From positions 62,001 to 126,000 of the forward strand of contig JBJDYU010000044.1 in assembly GCA_051867615.1 (NCBI GenBank): DNA of 64,000 nucleotides, in the 5' to 3' direction. The notes beneath the pieces were generated by a model that saw only the letters and a program-made list of their open reading frames with translations, had not been told where the DNA came from and did no database searches. Source of the DNA: RGIG5472 sp051867615 (lineage in GTDB: Bacteria; Bacillota; Clostridia; Oscillospirales; Oscillospiraceae). Shown here piece by piece: positions 42,265-51,467 of this stretch (the first letter of the stretch is position 1; each line of letters begins with the position of its first letter). A program made the position numbers and the translations under genes.

Positions 42265-43224
42265 TCAGCGGAACAGCTTGGAGACGGAGATCTCCTGATA
42301 GATGCGCTCGATGGCCTCGCCGAAAAGGGGGGCCACGGTGAGGTAGCGCAGCTTGTCGCACAGCTGGCTCTTGGTGTCGGGGATGGTGTCCAGCAGGGCC
42401 ACCTCGGTGATGACGCTGTTGTTCAGTCGCTCGATGGCGGGGCCGGAGAGCACGCCGTGGGAGGCGCAGGCATAGACCTTGGTGGCGCCGCCGATCTTGA
42501 TGATGGCCTCGGCCGCGTGGCAGAGGGTGCCGGCGGTGTCGATCATATCGTCAAAGAGGATGCACTCCTTACCCTTCACGTCGCCGATGACGTTCATGAC
42601 CTCGCTCTGGTTGGCCTTCTGGCGGCGCTTGTCCACAATGGCCAGCTGCATATGCAGCTTCTGGGCGAAGGCGCGGCTGCGGGCCACGCTGCCCACGTCG
42701 GGAGAGACCACCACCATGTCGTCGCACTTGGAGCCGAACTTCTTGGCATAGTAGTCCGCGAAGATGGGATTGCCCACCAGATGGTCCACAGGGATGTCAA
42801 AGAAGCCCTGGATCTGGGCGGCGTGCAGGTCCATGGTCAGCACACGGTCCGCGCCGGCGGCGACGATCATGTTGGCCACGAGCTTGGCGCTGATGGGGTC
42901 GCGGGCCTTGGCCTTGCGGTCCTGCCGGGCATAGCCGAAGTAGGGGATGACCGCGGTGATGCGGCCGGCGCTGGCGCGCTTGCAGGCGTCGATCATCACC
43001 AGCAGCTCCATCAGGTTGTCGTTGACGGGAGAGCAGGTGGACTGGACCAGGAAGACGTCGCTGCCGCGGACGCTCTCAAACAGGGAGACCGCCACTTCGC
43101 CGTCGGAGAAGCACTTCACCTCCGCCTCGCCCAGCTTGACGCCCACCTGCTCGCAGATGGCCGCGCCCAGCGCAGGGCTGGCATTACCGGTAAAAATCTT
43201 GATATCCTTGCCGTGTGCAATCAT
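42265..43224 (-). CDS. prs: Ribose-phosphate pyrophosphokinase
   Basis: Makes PRPP from ribose 5-phosphate and ATP for purine, pyrimidine, histidine and tryptophan synthesis. The ATG at 43224, five bases after GAGGAAAG, gives 319 residues, normal for the class I enzyme; one five codons earlier has no spacing to its ribosome site. Motifs: FSDGEVAVSLFESVRGSDVFLVQST, YFGYARQDRKAKARDPISAKLVANMI, MDLHAAQIQGFFDIPVDHL and DDMIDTAGTLCHAAEAI (PRPP loop). Downstream of glmU as in other Firmicutes. Confidence 0.98.
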   Translation of the reverse strand: MIAHGKDIKIFTGNASPALGAAICEQVGVKLGEAEVKCFSDGEVAVSLFESVRGSDVFLVQSTCSPVNDNLMELLVMIDACKRASAGRITAVIPYFGYARQDRKAKARDPISAKLVANMIVAAGADRVLTMDLHAAQIQGFFDIPVDHLVGNPIFADYYAKKFGSKCDDMVVVSPDVGSVARSRAFAQKLHMQLAIVDKRRQKANQSEVMNVIGDVKGKECILFDDMIDTAGTLCHAAEAIIKIGGATKVYACASHGVLSGPAIERLNNSVITEVALLDTIPDTKSQLCDKLRYLTVAPLFGEAIERIYQEISVSKLFR

Positions 43225-43315
43225 GGTAACTTTCCTCATCTTTCTTCTACATAATGATTATGATAGCCGAGTGTCAGAGATATAAGATATCTATCCAAAT
43301 AACAATCCTTTCGGA

Positions 43316-44341
43316 TCAATATTTGCTGTGCTTCAGGGCCCGGCGCCGGGCGGCCCAGCCCTCCTTCACCGTCTGCTCGGAGCGGCCGATGGCGAGCGCG
43401 TCCTCCGGCACGTCCTTCGTCACGGTAGTGCCGGCGGCGATGTACGCCCCCGCGCCCACGCGCACCGGAGCCACCAGGTTGGTGTTGCAGCCGATGAAGC
43501 TGCGGTCGCCCACGGTGCAGCGGTACTTCTTGTCGCCGTCATAGTTGGTGGTGACGGTGCCGCAGCCGAAGTTCACTCCCGCGCCCACGTCGCTGTCGCC
43601 GATATAGGTCAGGTGGGAGACGCTGGTCTTTTCCCCGAGGCTGGAGTTCTTCAGCTCCACGAAATCGCCGATCTTGGCCCCGTCCGCCACGGTGCAGCCG
43701 GGACGGATGTAGGCGAAAGGCCCGATGCGGACGTTTTTGCCGATGGTGCTGTCGTTGATCTGGGACTGGTTCACCACGGTGCCCTCGCCCACGGTGCAGT
43801 TGGTCACCATGGAGTTGGGACCGATCTCACAGCCGGCGGAGATGACGCTCCTGCCCCGGATGATGGTGCCGGGCAGGATCACCGCCCCGGGGGCGATGGA
43901 CACCCGGGGGTCGATATAGGTGTTGCCGGGATCGATGACGGCGACGCCGTTGGTGACGTACTGCTTCATAATATCGTCGCGGCAGTAAAGGCTCACGTCC
44001 ATGAGCTGCTTGAAGGTCTCAAACTCGCCGATGCTCCCCTGGAAGGGCAGCGCGGGCTTTTCAAAACGCAGGCAGGAGCCGTTCTCCTCGAGGAAGCGGC
44101 GCTCGGCCTCCTCCTGCTCCTCCGTGGCCACGGTGATCTCCCGGCCCGGGAAGCAGGCGCGGACCTGCTCCTCCCATTCCTTTTCACAGGCGACAAAAAT
44201 CCGCTGGATCCCGGAGGCAGCCAGCACCTCCCCCATCCATTCCAGCACGGGGCAGAACATGACGTTCTCCAGCATCAGCGGCTTCCCGGAGGGCCCGACG
44301 GCCTCCTTCTTCAGCCAAAAAGCAGCTGCTTTCTGCTCCAT
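43316..44341 (-). CDS. glmU: GlmU-like acetyltransferase with reduced N-terminal domain
   Basis: 341 residues from the ATG after GAAAGGAAGG. The C-terminal left-handed beta-helix is intact: IGPFAYIRPGCTVADGAKIGDFVELKNSSLGEKTSVSHLTYIGDSDVGAGVNFGCGTVTTNYDGDKK carries the GlmU acetyltransferase residues. The N-terminal ~115 residues lack the pyrophosphorylase signature (LAAGxGTRMxSxxPK); only a trace such as VLEWMGEVLAASGIQRIFV remains. A normal GlmU is about 455 residues. So it probably acetylates glucosamine 1-phosphate but cannot make UDP-GlcNAc alone. Position before prs is the usual glmU place. Confidence 0.82.
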   Translation of the reverse strand: MEQKAAAFWLKKEAVGPSGKPLMLENVMFCPVLEWMGEVLAASGIQRIFVACEKEWEEQVRACFPGREITVATEEQEEAERRFLEENGSCLRFEKPALPFQGSIGEFETFKQLMDVSLYCRDDIMKQYVTNGVAVIDPGNTYIDPRVSIAPGAVILPGTIIRGRSVISAGCEIGPNSMVTNCTVGEGTVVNQSQINDSTIGKNVRIGPFAYIRPGCTVADGAKIGDFVELKNSSLGEKTSVSHLTYIGDSDVGAGVNFGCGTVTTNYDGDKKYRCTVGDRSFIGCNTNLVAPVRVGAGAYIAAGTTVTKDVPEDALAIGRSEQTVKEGWAARRRALKHSKY

Positions 44342-44363
44342 GGGCGATCCTTCCTTTCTGTTT

Positions 44364-44381
44364 TCCGGCCCGCGGGCCGGA
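44364..44381. repeat. 18-bp perfect palindrome in the glmU leader
   Basis: TCCGGCCCGCGGGCCGGA, about 22 bases before the glmU start. A good -10 (TATAAT on the minus strand, 44405-44410) precedes it without a clear -35, so the palindrome would lie within the leader RNA. The rest of the gene-free stretch 44411-44580 shows only AT-rich sequence and a CGCCGG/CCGGCG stem, with no further signal. Confidence 0.5.
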
Positions 44382-44580
44382 CATGGCGGTAGATTTTCAA
44401 TGATATTATAACAGGCTCTATGAAAAAATCCAGTCGCAGAAGAAATTTTTTTGGACCCGTCCGCTTTTTTTCGCCGGCTTTGTCCCGGCGGAGGGACGCG
44501 CTTGCCGCCAATTTGTGACGCGGGAGCATCTTTTTCTGAAATCCGTGCATTTTTTGCGCCTGTTTTCTCCATATTTACTA

Positions 44581-44609
44581 TTGAGTTTCCTTTCACTTTG
44601 CTTTACAAT
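44581..44609 (+). promoter_or_regulatory. Promoter of trmL
   Basis: TTGAGT (44581-44586), 17 bp, TACAAT (44604-44609), starting near 44616. Confidence 0.65.
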
Positions 44610-44693
44610 GTTCACATTCGGCGGCACGGCGTTTTTGCCCCGCCCGCCGTTGCGTTTTCCCGGTTTTCCGGCTGAAAAGGGCGGTGTTTGGAT

Positions 44694-45185
44694 ATGATTG
44701 ATATTGTCCTGGTGGAACCGGAGATCCCCATGAACACGGGGAACGTGGCCCGGACCTGCGCCTGCACCGGCGCGCGGCTGCATCTGGTGCGGCCGCTGGG
44801 CTTCGATATCTCCGACCGGGCCGTGAAGCGGGCGGGCCTTGACTACTGGCATCTGGTGGACCTGAGCGTATATGATTCCCTGGATGAGCTGTTCCAAAAG
44901 CACCCTGAAGCCGCGGAGGGCTGGCTCGCCACCACCAAGGCGCCGAGAAGCTACGCGGAGGCGGACTTTCGCGGCGGCTGCTGGCTGTTCTTCGGCAAGG
45001 AGACCGCCGGACTGCCGGAATGGTTCCGGCTCGCCCACGCGGAGCGCTGCATCCGCCTGCCCATGAAAAGCGAGGCCAGGAGCCTCAATCTGGCCAACTC
45101 CGTGGCCATCGTCTGCTATGAGGCGCTGCGCCAGCAGGGCTTCCCCGGTCTCAGCGCCGAGGGCGAGATGGCCGAAAAACAATAG
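44694..45185 (+). CDS. trmL: tRNA (cytidine(34)-2'-O)-methyltransferase
   Basis: 163 residues, a SPOUT-fold enzyme methylating the wobble ribose of leucine tRNAs. It begins MIDIVLVEPEIPMNTGNVARTCACTGARLHLVRPLGFDISDRAVKRAGLDYW, and ends with the knot motifs FGKETAGLP and RCIRLPMKSEARSLNLANSVAIVCYEALRQ. The ATG at 44694 is chosen over a TTG two codons earlier. Family length about 155-165. It reads towards pgk; a GCGCGGCC/GGCCGCGC hairpin lies between. Confidence 0.95.
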   Translation: MIDIVLVEPEIPMNTGNVARTCACTGARLHLVRPLGFDISDRAVKRAGLDYWHLVDLSVYDSLDELFQKHPEAAEGWLATTKAPRSYAEADFRGGCWLFFGKETAGLPEWFRLAHAERCIRLPMKSEARSLNLANSVAIVCYEALRQQGFPGLSAEGEMAEKQ

Positions 45186-45206
45186 CGTGTAGATCCGCGA
45201 GAGTAT

Positions 45207-45224
45207 GCGCGGCCCCGGCCGCGC
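45207..45224 (+). repeat. Hairpin between trmL and pgk
   Basis: GCGCGGCC / GGCCGCGC with a 2-base centre, followed by a weakly T-rich stretch (CTTGTTTGTA). It may be a poor terminator of trmL. Confidence 0.4.
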
Positions 45225-45255
45225 CCGCCGCTTGTTTGTATAAGGAGAGGTGTAT

Positions 45256-46449
45256 ATGAACTACAACAAAAAAACCATTCTGGACGTGGATGTGACGGGC
45301 AAGAAGGTCTTGCTCCGCTGCGACTTCAACGTTCCCCAGGACAAGACGACCCACGAGATCACCAGCGACAAGCGCATCGTTGCCGCCATCCCCACCATCC
45401 GCTATCTGCTGGACCACGGCGCGGCGGTCATCGCCTGCTCCCATCTGGGCAAGCCCAAGGGCCAGTGGAAGGAGAGCCTGTCGCTGGCCCCGGTGGCCAA
45501 GCGTCTGGGCGAGCTGCTGGGCCGCGAGGTGCTTTTCGCCTCCGACGTCATCGGCCCCGACGCCAAGGCCAAGGCCAAGTCCCTGCCCTGCGGCGCCATC
45601 ATGCTGCTGGAGAACCTCCGCTTCCATGCCGAGGAGGAGCAGAACGACCCCGCCTTCGCTAAGGAGCTGGCCTCCATGGCGGAGCTGTACGTCTCCGACG
45701 CCTTCGGCACCGTCCACCGCGCCCACGCCTCCACGGCAGGCGTGGCGGCCTACCTCCCCGCCGTCTCCGGCCTGCTGGTGGCCAGAGAGCTGGAGGTCAT
45801 GGGCAAGGCGCTGGACGACCCCAAGCGCCCCTTCGTGGCGGTGCTGGGCGGCGCCAAGGTCAGCGACAAGATCGGCGTCATCAATAATCTCCTGGACAAG
45901 GCCGACACCATCATCATCGGCGGCGGCATGGCCTACACCTTCCTCAAGGCCCGGGGCGGCGAGATCGGCCATTCCCTGCTGGAGGCCGACAAGGTGGACT
46001 ATGCCCGCGAGATGCTGGAAAAGGCCGAGGCCAAGGGCGTGAAGCTGCTGCTGCCCACGGACACCGTCTGCGCGGCGGAGTTTGCGGCGGACGCCGCTCC
46101 CAGCGTCCACGACTCCATGGCCATCCCGGCGGAGCTGCAGGGCATGGACATCGGCCCGAAGACGGTGGAGGCGTTCTGCGCCGCCACGGCGGGCGCGGGC
46201 ACCATCGTCTGGAACGGCCCCATGGGCGTGTTCGAGTTCCCCGCCTTTGCGGGCGGCACCAAGGCCATGGCAAAGGCTCTGGCGGAGAGCGGCGCGGTCA
46301 CCATCATCGGCGGCGGCGACAGCGCCGCCGCGGCGGAGCAGCTGGGCTTCGCCGACCGCATCACCCATATCTCCACCGGTGGCGGAGCGTCCCTGGAATT
46401 CCTGGAGGGCCGCGAGCTGCCCGGCGTCGCCTGCCTGCTGGATAAGTAA
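45256..46449 (+). CDS. pgk: Phosphoglycerate kinase
   Basis: Makes ATP from 1,3-bisphosphoglycerate in glycolysis. 397 residues from the ATG after AAGGAGAGGTGT; a GTG two codons earlier is part of the ribosome site. Motifs: LLRCDFNVPQDKTTHEITSDKRIVAAIPTI, HLGKPKG, ENLRFHAEEEQND, VSDAFGTVHRAHAS, AVLGGAKVSDKIGVI and TIIGGGDSAAAAEQLGF. Heads pgk-tpiA-gpmI. The last 69 bp, including the stop, recur 128 bp downstream. Confidence 0.98.
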   Translation: MNYNKKTILDVDVTGKKVLLRCDFNVPQDKTTHEITSDKRIVAAIPTIRYLLDHGAAVIACSHLGKPKGQWKESLSLAPVAKRLGELLGREVLFASDVIGPDAKAKAKSLPCGAIMLLENLRFHAEEEQNDPAFAKELASMAELYVSDAFGTVHRAHASTAGVAAYLPAVSGLLVARELEVMGKALDDPKRPFVAVLGGAKVSDKIGVINNLLDKADTIIIGGGMAYTFLKARGGEIGHSLLEADKVDYAREMLEKAEAKGVKLLLPTDTVCAAEFAADAAPSVHDSMAIPAELQGMDIGPKTVEAFCAATAGAGTIVWNGPMGVFEFPAFAGGTKAMAKALAESGAVTIIGGGDSAAAAEQLGFADRITHISTGGGASLEFLEGRELPGVACLLDK

Positions 46450-46577
46450 GCAGGCCGCCGCCATGTGATATCCGTAAGCGGCAGAGCCGCTAACGGCTAA
46501 TCCGAGCCGGCGGAGCGTCCCTGGAATTCCTGGAGGGCCGCGAGCTGCCCGGCGTGGCCTGCCTGCTGGATAAGTAA
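46381..46577 (+). repeat. Duplicated 69-bp 3' end of pgk
   Basis: 46381-46449 (the last 23 codons of pgk with the stop) and 46509-46577 are identical except C46428 versus G46556. The second copy is untranslated and lies in the pgk-tpiA gap. Between them are 59 bp including the stem AGCGGC-AGA-GCCGCT. The copy keeps the stop codon, as if the end of the gene had been restored after an insertion or strand-slip. Confidence 0.95.
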
Positions 46578-46635
46578 ACCCGACCCGGCCGGAATTCCGG
46601 CGGGAATCAACATATATATTTAGGAGTATAGCGCC

Positions 46636-47409
<774 letters not shown>

Positions 47410-47445
47410 CCCCGCCCCCACACGGGCAAGAATCGAGAGGTCATC

Positions 47446-48957
47446 ATGAACAAAACCCCCATTACCCTGATCATTATGGACGGCTTCGGCCTGTCCGGCG
47501 AGACGCGCGGCAACGCCGTCCGGGCGGCGAAGACCCCTGTTCTTGACAAGCTCTTTCAGGAATACGCCCACACCTCCCTCTCCGCTTCCGGTCTGGACGT
47601 GGGTCTGCCCGAGGGGCAGATGGGCAACAGCGAGGTGGGCCACACCAACATCGGCGGCGGCCGGGTGGTGTTTCAGGACCTGCCCCGCATCACCCGCAGC
47701 ATCGGCGATGGCTCCTTCTTCCGCAACGAAGCCTACCTCGAAGCCATGGACAACTGCCGGGAAAAGGGCACGGCGCTGCACCTGTTCGGCCTGCTGAGCG
47801 ACGGCGGCGTCCATTCCCACCTCCAGCACCTCTATGCCCTGCTGCGCATGGCGAAGGAGCAGGGGCTTTCCAGAGTCTATATCCACGCCTTTCTGGACGG
47901 GCGGGACGTTTCCCCCACCTCCGGCGCGGGCTTCGTGGCGGAGACTGTGCAGCAGTGCGCCGAGATCGGCGTGGGCCGCATCGCCACCGTCATGGGCCGC
48001 TACTACGCCATGGACCGCGACAAGCGCTGGGACCGCGTGGAGCGGGCCTATGACGCCATGGTCTACGGCGAGGGCATCCAGAACGACGACCCTGTGGCGG
48101 CAGTGAAGGAATCCTATGAAAACGACGTCACGGACGAGTTCGTGGAGCCGGTGGTCTGCGACAAGGACGGCCTTGTCTCCGACAACGACAGCGTCATTTT
48201 CTTCAACTTCCGCCCTGACCGCGCCCGGGAGCTCACCCGTGCCTTCGTGGACCCGGATTTTGACGGCTTCAAGCGGGAGTTCTTCCCCCTGAGCTTTGTC
48301 TGCAACACCGAGTATGACGCCACCATGCCCAATGTCGCCGTGGCTTTCCCCCGCATCCGGGTGGCCAACGGCCTCGGCGAATACCTCAGCCGCGCCGGCA
48401 TGACGCAGCTGCGCATCGCGGAGACGGAGAAGTACGCCCATGTGACCTTCTTCTTCAACGGCGGCGTGGAGACCGTGTTCGAGGGAGAGGACCGGGTCCT
48501 CATCCCCTCTCCCAAGGTCCCGACCTACGACCTGCAGCCGGAGATGAGCGCGCCGGAGGTCTGCGAGGAGTGCGTGCGGCGCATCGAAAGCGGCAAGTAC
48601 GACGTCATCATCCTGAACTTCGCCAACTGCGACATGGTGGGCCACACCGGCGTGTTTGACGCGGCGGTGAAGGCGGTGGAGACGGTGGACACCTGCGTGG
48701 GTCATGTGGTGGACGCCACGCTGCGCATGAGCGGCATCGCCATGATCACCGCCGACCACGGCAACAGCGAGAGTATGCTGCAGACCGACGGCAGCCCCAT
48801 GACCGCCCACACCACCAATCCTGTTCCCTTCATCATCTGCGGCGCGGCGCAGGAGCTGCGCAGCGGCCGCCTCGCGGACATCGCCCCCACCATTCTGGAC
48901 GTGATGGGCCTGGAAAAGCCCGCGGAGATGGACGGACAGAGCCTGATCGTGAAATAA
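47446..48957 (+). CDS. gpmI: 2,3-bisphosphoglycerate-independent phosphoglycerate mutase
   Basis: Converts 3-phosphoglycerate to 2-phosphoglycerate with two manganese ions. 503 residues, standard. Motifs: TLIIMDGFGL, the phospho-serine loop GQMGNSEVGHTNIGGGRVVFQDLPRI, LLSDGGVHSHLQHL, HAFLDGRDVSPTSG, RPDRARELTRA, and C-terminal metal ligands NFANCDMVGHTG and ITADHGNSESM. Alkaline-phosphatase superfamily. Ends the glycolytic run and is followed by a strong terminator. Confidence 0.98.
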   Translation: MNKTPITLIIMDGFGLSGETRGNAVRAAKTPVLDKLFQEYAHTSLSASGLDVGLPEGQMGNSEVGHTNIGGGRVVFQDLPRITRSIGDGSFFRNEAYLEAMDNCREKGTALHLFGLLSDGGVHSHLQHLYALLRMAKEQGLSRVYIHAFLDGRDVSPTSGAGFVAETVQQCAEIGVGRIATVMGRYYAMDRDKRWDRVERAYDAMVYGEGIQNDDPVAAVKESYENDVTDEFVEPVVCDKDGLVSDNDSVIFFNFRPDRARELTRAFVDPDFDGFKREFFPLSFVCNTEYDATMPNVAVAFPRIRVANGLGEYLSRAGMTQLRIAETEKYAHVTFFFNGGVETVFEGEDRVLIPSPKVPTYDLQPEMSAPEVCEECVRRIESGKYDVIILNFANCDMVGHTGVFDAAVKAVETVDTCVGHVVDATLRMSGIAMITADHGNSESMLQTDGSPMTAHTTNPVPFIICGAAQELRSGRLADIAPTILDVMGLEKPAEMDGQSLIVK

Positions 48958-49009
48958 CTCACCCGCTTCGCGTCTGCGGACGCGAAGGGAACCGGAATAC
49001 CGCGCGCAG

Positions 49010-49047
49010 CGTGCCGGGGCGAAACGCCCCGGCACGCCGTTTCTTTT
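49010..49047 (+). terminator. Terminator of the pgk-tpiA-gpmI operon
   Basis: CGTGCCGGGGCG-AAA-CGCCCCGGCACG (12 bp) followed by TTTCTTTTT. A smaller stem CTTCGCGTC/GACGCGAAG lies at 48967-48988. Confidence 0.85.
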
Positions 49048-49048
49048 T

Positions 49049-49078
49049 GTATAGATCTTTCCGGCCGGGGCCATACTA
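49049..49078 (+). promoter_or_regulatory. Forespore (sigma-F / sigma-G) promoter of the SpoIIQ-like gene
   Basis: GTATA (49049-49053), 15 bp, GGCCATACTA (49069-49078) fits the Bacillus sigma-F consensus GYATA ... GGNNANAHTR at every defined base. The same bases also fit sigma-G (gHATR, 18 bp, CATNHTA). The expected start is near 49085, about 35 bases before the ATG. Confidence 0.75.
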
Positions 49079-49120
49079 AGGGTACATCCCCGGAAAATTT
49101 CCACACGAAAGGAAGATCTT

Positions 49121-49819
49121 ATGCAGAAGAAATTCCGTACCCTGTTCGGCGCCGGCGGGCCTTACATCGTCTTCGCGCTCTGTCTGGTGGCAGCAGGGGT
49201 CCTGGGCTATCAGTTCCTCTACTCCGCGCCCGCGGAACCCGTCCCCGAGGAGCCGGTGCTGGACACGAGCCAAAGCAGTGAGCCCACCACGTCCCTCCCT
49301 GAGCACCCCGTGAGCGCCCTCCCTGAGGAGGCGGAGGTCTCCTCCTCCGTGGAGGTGGAGCAGCCCCCGGCGGCTTCCGCCTCCGCTTCCGCCAGCCAGA
49401 GCACGGCGAAAAGCAGCCCTAAGCTGGTCTCCCCTCTCGCGGGCAAGACCATCGCCGCCTTCAGCGCCGATGTGCTGACCTATAACGAGGCGCTGGAGGA
49501 CTGGCGCACCCATAACGGCATCGACATCGCCGCCGAGGAGGGCACGCCGGTCTGCGCCGCCAGCGACGGCACCGTGCTCTCCGTCTCCGAGGACCCCCTG
49601 ATGGGCGTCACCGTGGTGCTGGAGCATGACGGCGGCTTCGTCTCCACCTACGCCTGCCTCGGCACGGAGGTCTATGTCTCCGCCGGAGACGAGGTGCTGG
49701 CGGGAGAGAATATCGGCGCGGTGGGCTCCACCGCCGCCGGCGAGAGCGCCGAGCCCCACCTCCACTTCTCCGTCATGAAGGACGGCCAGCTGGTGGACCC
49801 CAGCGAGTATCTCCCCTGA
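49121..49819 (+). CDS. Membrane-anchored M23 (LytM) peptidase, SpoIIQ-like
   Basis: 232 residues: a membrane anchor (about 13-34), a ~70-residue Pro/Ser/Glu-rich linker and a C-terminal LytM domain. Zinc ligands are intact (HNGIDIAAEEGTPV and PHLHFSV), so it may be an active endopeptidase. Bacillus SpoIIQ has lost these residues, while clostridial SpoIIQ keeps them. The upstream promoter fits sigma-F/G, which supports a SpoIIQ role in the forespore membrane during engulfment. A general M23 cell-wall peptidase remains possible. The ATG follows GAAAGGAAG. Confidence 0.8.
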   Translation: MQKKFRTLFGAGGPYIVFALCLVAAGVLGYQFLYSAPAEPVPEEPVLDTSQSSEPTTSLPEHPVSALPEEAEVSSSVEVEQPPAASASASASQSTAKSSPKLVSPLAGKTIAAFSADVLTYNEALEDWRTHNGIDIAAEEGTPVCAASDGTVLSVSEDPLMGVTVVLEHDGGFVSTYACLGTEVYVSAGDEVLAGENIGAVGSTAAGESAEPHLHFSVMKDGQLVDPSEYLP

Positions 49820-49930
49820 AACGGCAGCCGCCAGGCGGCGGGGAAGCTTTTCCCCGCCGCTTTTCTCCGTCCTTCATCCGCGGTGGGCCTGATTTCGCCG
49901 TTTTTTTCGTTTTCCCCGATGAAATTCGAC

Positions 49931-49959
49931 TTGTGAGGACTGCGGAAGCATGGTATACT
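49931..49959 (+). promoter_or_regulatory. Promoter of pgi
   Basis: TTGTGA (49931-49936), 17 bp, extended -10 TGG-TATACT (49954-49959). Confidence 0.7.
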
Positions 49960-50008
49960 TCTCTCAAGAGAGTTTTGGGAAAAATTTTGGAGAAAGAAGT
50001 GTGGTTTT

Positions 50009-51343
50009 ATGCTGCAAGTCAAGCTGGATTCCCTGCGGACGTTCCTGCCCTTGCCCTATGAGGAAGCGCTGGCCCCCCGTCTGCGGCAGGCGCAGCACTG
50101 GCTGCGCACCGCCAGCGGCAAGGGCGGCGATTTCGTGGGCTGGGTGGACCTGCCCGAAAACTATGATAAAGAGGAGTTCGCCCGCATCCTCCGGGCCGCT
50201 GAACGCATCCGCAGCGACTCTCAGGCCCTGGTGGTCATCGGCATCGGCGGCTCTTACCTGGGCGCCCGGGGCGTCATCGAGTGCCTCCGCTCCCCCAACT
50301 ATAACCTGCTGCCAAAGGACACGCCCAACATCTACTTCGTGGGCAACGGCCTGTCCGCCGAGGCGCTGGGCGAGGTCCTGGACCTGGTGCGGGACGTGGA
50401 TTTCTCCGTGAACGTCATCTCCAAGTCCGGCACCACCACGGAGCCGGCGGTGGCCTTCCGCTTTTTCCGGGAGCTGCTGGAGAAGAAGTACGGCGAGGAG
50501 GGCGCGGCCAGACGCATCTACGCCACCACCGACCGCTCCCGCGGCGCGCTGAAGTCTCTGGCAGACGAAAAGGGCTATGAGACCTTCGTGGTGCCTGACG
50601 ACGTGGGCGGACGCTACAGCGTTCTCACCGCCGTGGGCCTGCTGCCCATCGCCGTGGCGGGCATCGACATCGAAGCGCTCATGGCGGGCGCGGCGGAAAT
50701 GCGCCAGACCTGCTTTACCGAGGGCTACCAAAACCCCGCCTGGCGCTATGCCGCCGCCCGGTACGAGCTCTACCGCCGGGGCAAGAAGGTGGAGATCCTC
50801 GCGGCCTACGAGCCTTCCTTCCGCTTCATGACGGAGTGGTGGAAGCAGCTCTACGGCGAGAGCGAGGGCAAGGAGGGCAAGGGTCTCTTCCCCGCCAGCG
50901 TGGAGTTCACCGCGGACCTCCACTCCATGGGCCAGTATATCCAGCAGGGCGAGCGCATCCTGATGGAGACCGTGGTCCGCTTCGGCCCCTCGGCGCGGCA
51001 GCTGGAGGTCCCCTATGACGAGGGCAACGGCGACGGGCTGAACTTCCTCGCGGGCAAGTCCATGGACTTCGTGCTGCAGCAGGCCATGGACGGCACCTAC
51101 CTGGCCCATGTGGAGGGCGGCGTGCCCAACCTGGTGCTGCAGGCGGAGGAGAAAAACGAGCGCACGCTGGGCGGTCTCATCTACTTCTTTGAGTTCGCCT
51201 GCGGCCTCTCCGGTTACCTGCTGGGGGTGAACCCCTTCGACCAGCCCGGCGTGGAGGCGTACAAGAAGAATATGTTCGCCCTGCTGGGCAAGCCCGGCTA
51301 CGAGGACATGGGCGAGGCGCTGCGCCGCCGCCTGGGCCGCTGA
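50009..51343 (+). CDS. pgi: Glucose-6-phosphate isomerase
   Basis: Interconverts glucose 6-phosphate and fructose 6-phosphate. 444 residues, the short Firmicute form. Motifs: VVIGIGGSYLGARG, NVISKSGTTTEPAVAFR (phosphate loop), GGRYSVLTAVGLLPIAVAG, HSMGQYIQQGERILMETV (Gln/Glu base region) and the C-terminal VNPFDQPGVEAYKKNMFALL with catalytic Lys. GGAGAAAG precedes the ATG. Single gene with its own promoter; no strong terminator is seen after it. Confidence 0.98.
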   Translation: MLQVKLDSLRTFLPLPYEEALAPRLRQAQHWLRTASGKGGDFVGWVDLPENYDKEEFARILRAAERIRSDSQALVVIGIGGSYLGARGVIECLRSPNYNLLPKDTPNIYFVGNGLSAEALGEVLDLVRDVDFSVNVISKSGTTTEPAVAFRFFRELLEKKYGEEGAARRIYATTDRSRGALKSLADEKGYETFVVPDDVGGRYSVLTAVGLLPIAVAGIDIEALMAGAAEMRQTCFTEGYQNPAWRYAAARYELYRRGKKVEILAAYEPSFRFMTEWWKQLYGESEGKEGKGLFPASVEFTADLHSMGQYIQQGERILMETVVRFGPSARQLEVPYDEGNGDGLNFLAGKSMDFVLQQAMDGTYLAHVEGGVPNLVLQAEEKNERTLGGLIYFFEFACGLSGYLLGVNPFDQPGVEAYKKNMFALLGKPGYEDMGEALRRRLGR

Positions 51344-51389
51344 GCGGTTGACCGAATTGTTATTTTTTCTTAAATTTTTCGTTTCGGCG

Positions 51390-51418
51390 TTGTAAAATCC
51401 CGCCGGACATGATACTCT
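51390..51418 (+). promoter_or_regulatory. Promoter of the small P-loop gene
   Basis: TTGTAA (51390-51395), 17 bp, TACTCT (51413-51418). Confidence 0.55.
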
Positions 51419-51467
51419 AAGTACACCAGAATATGGGGCAGGTCCCTGAAGACAGGAGTGATTTCTT

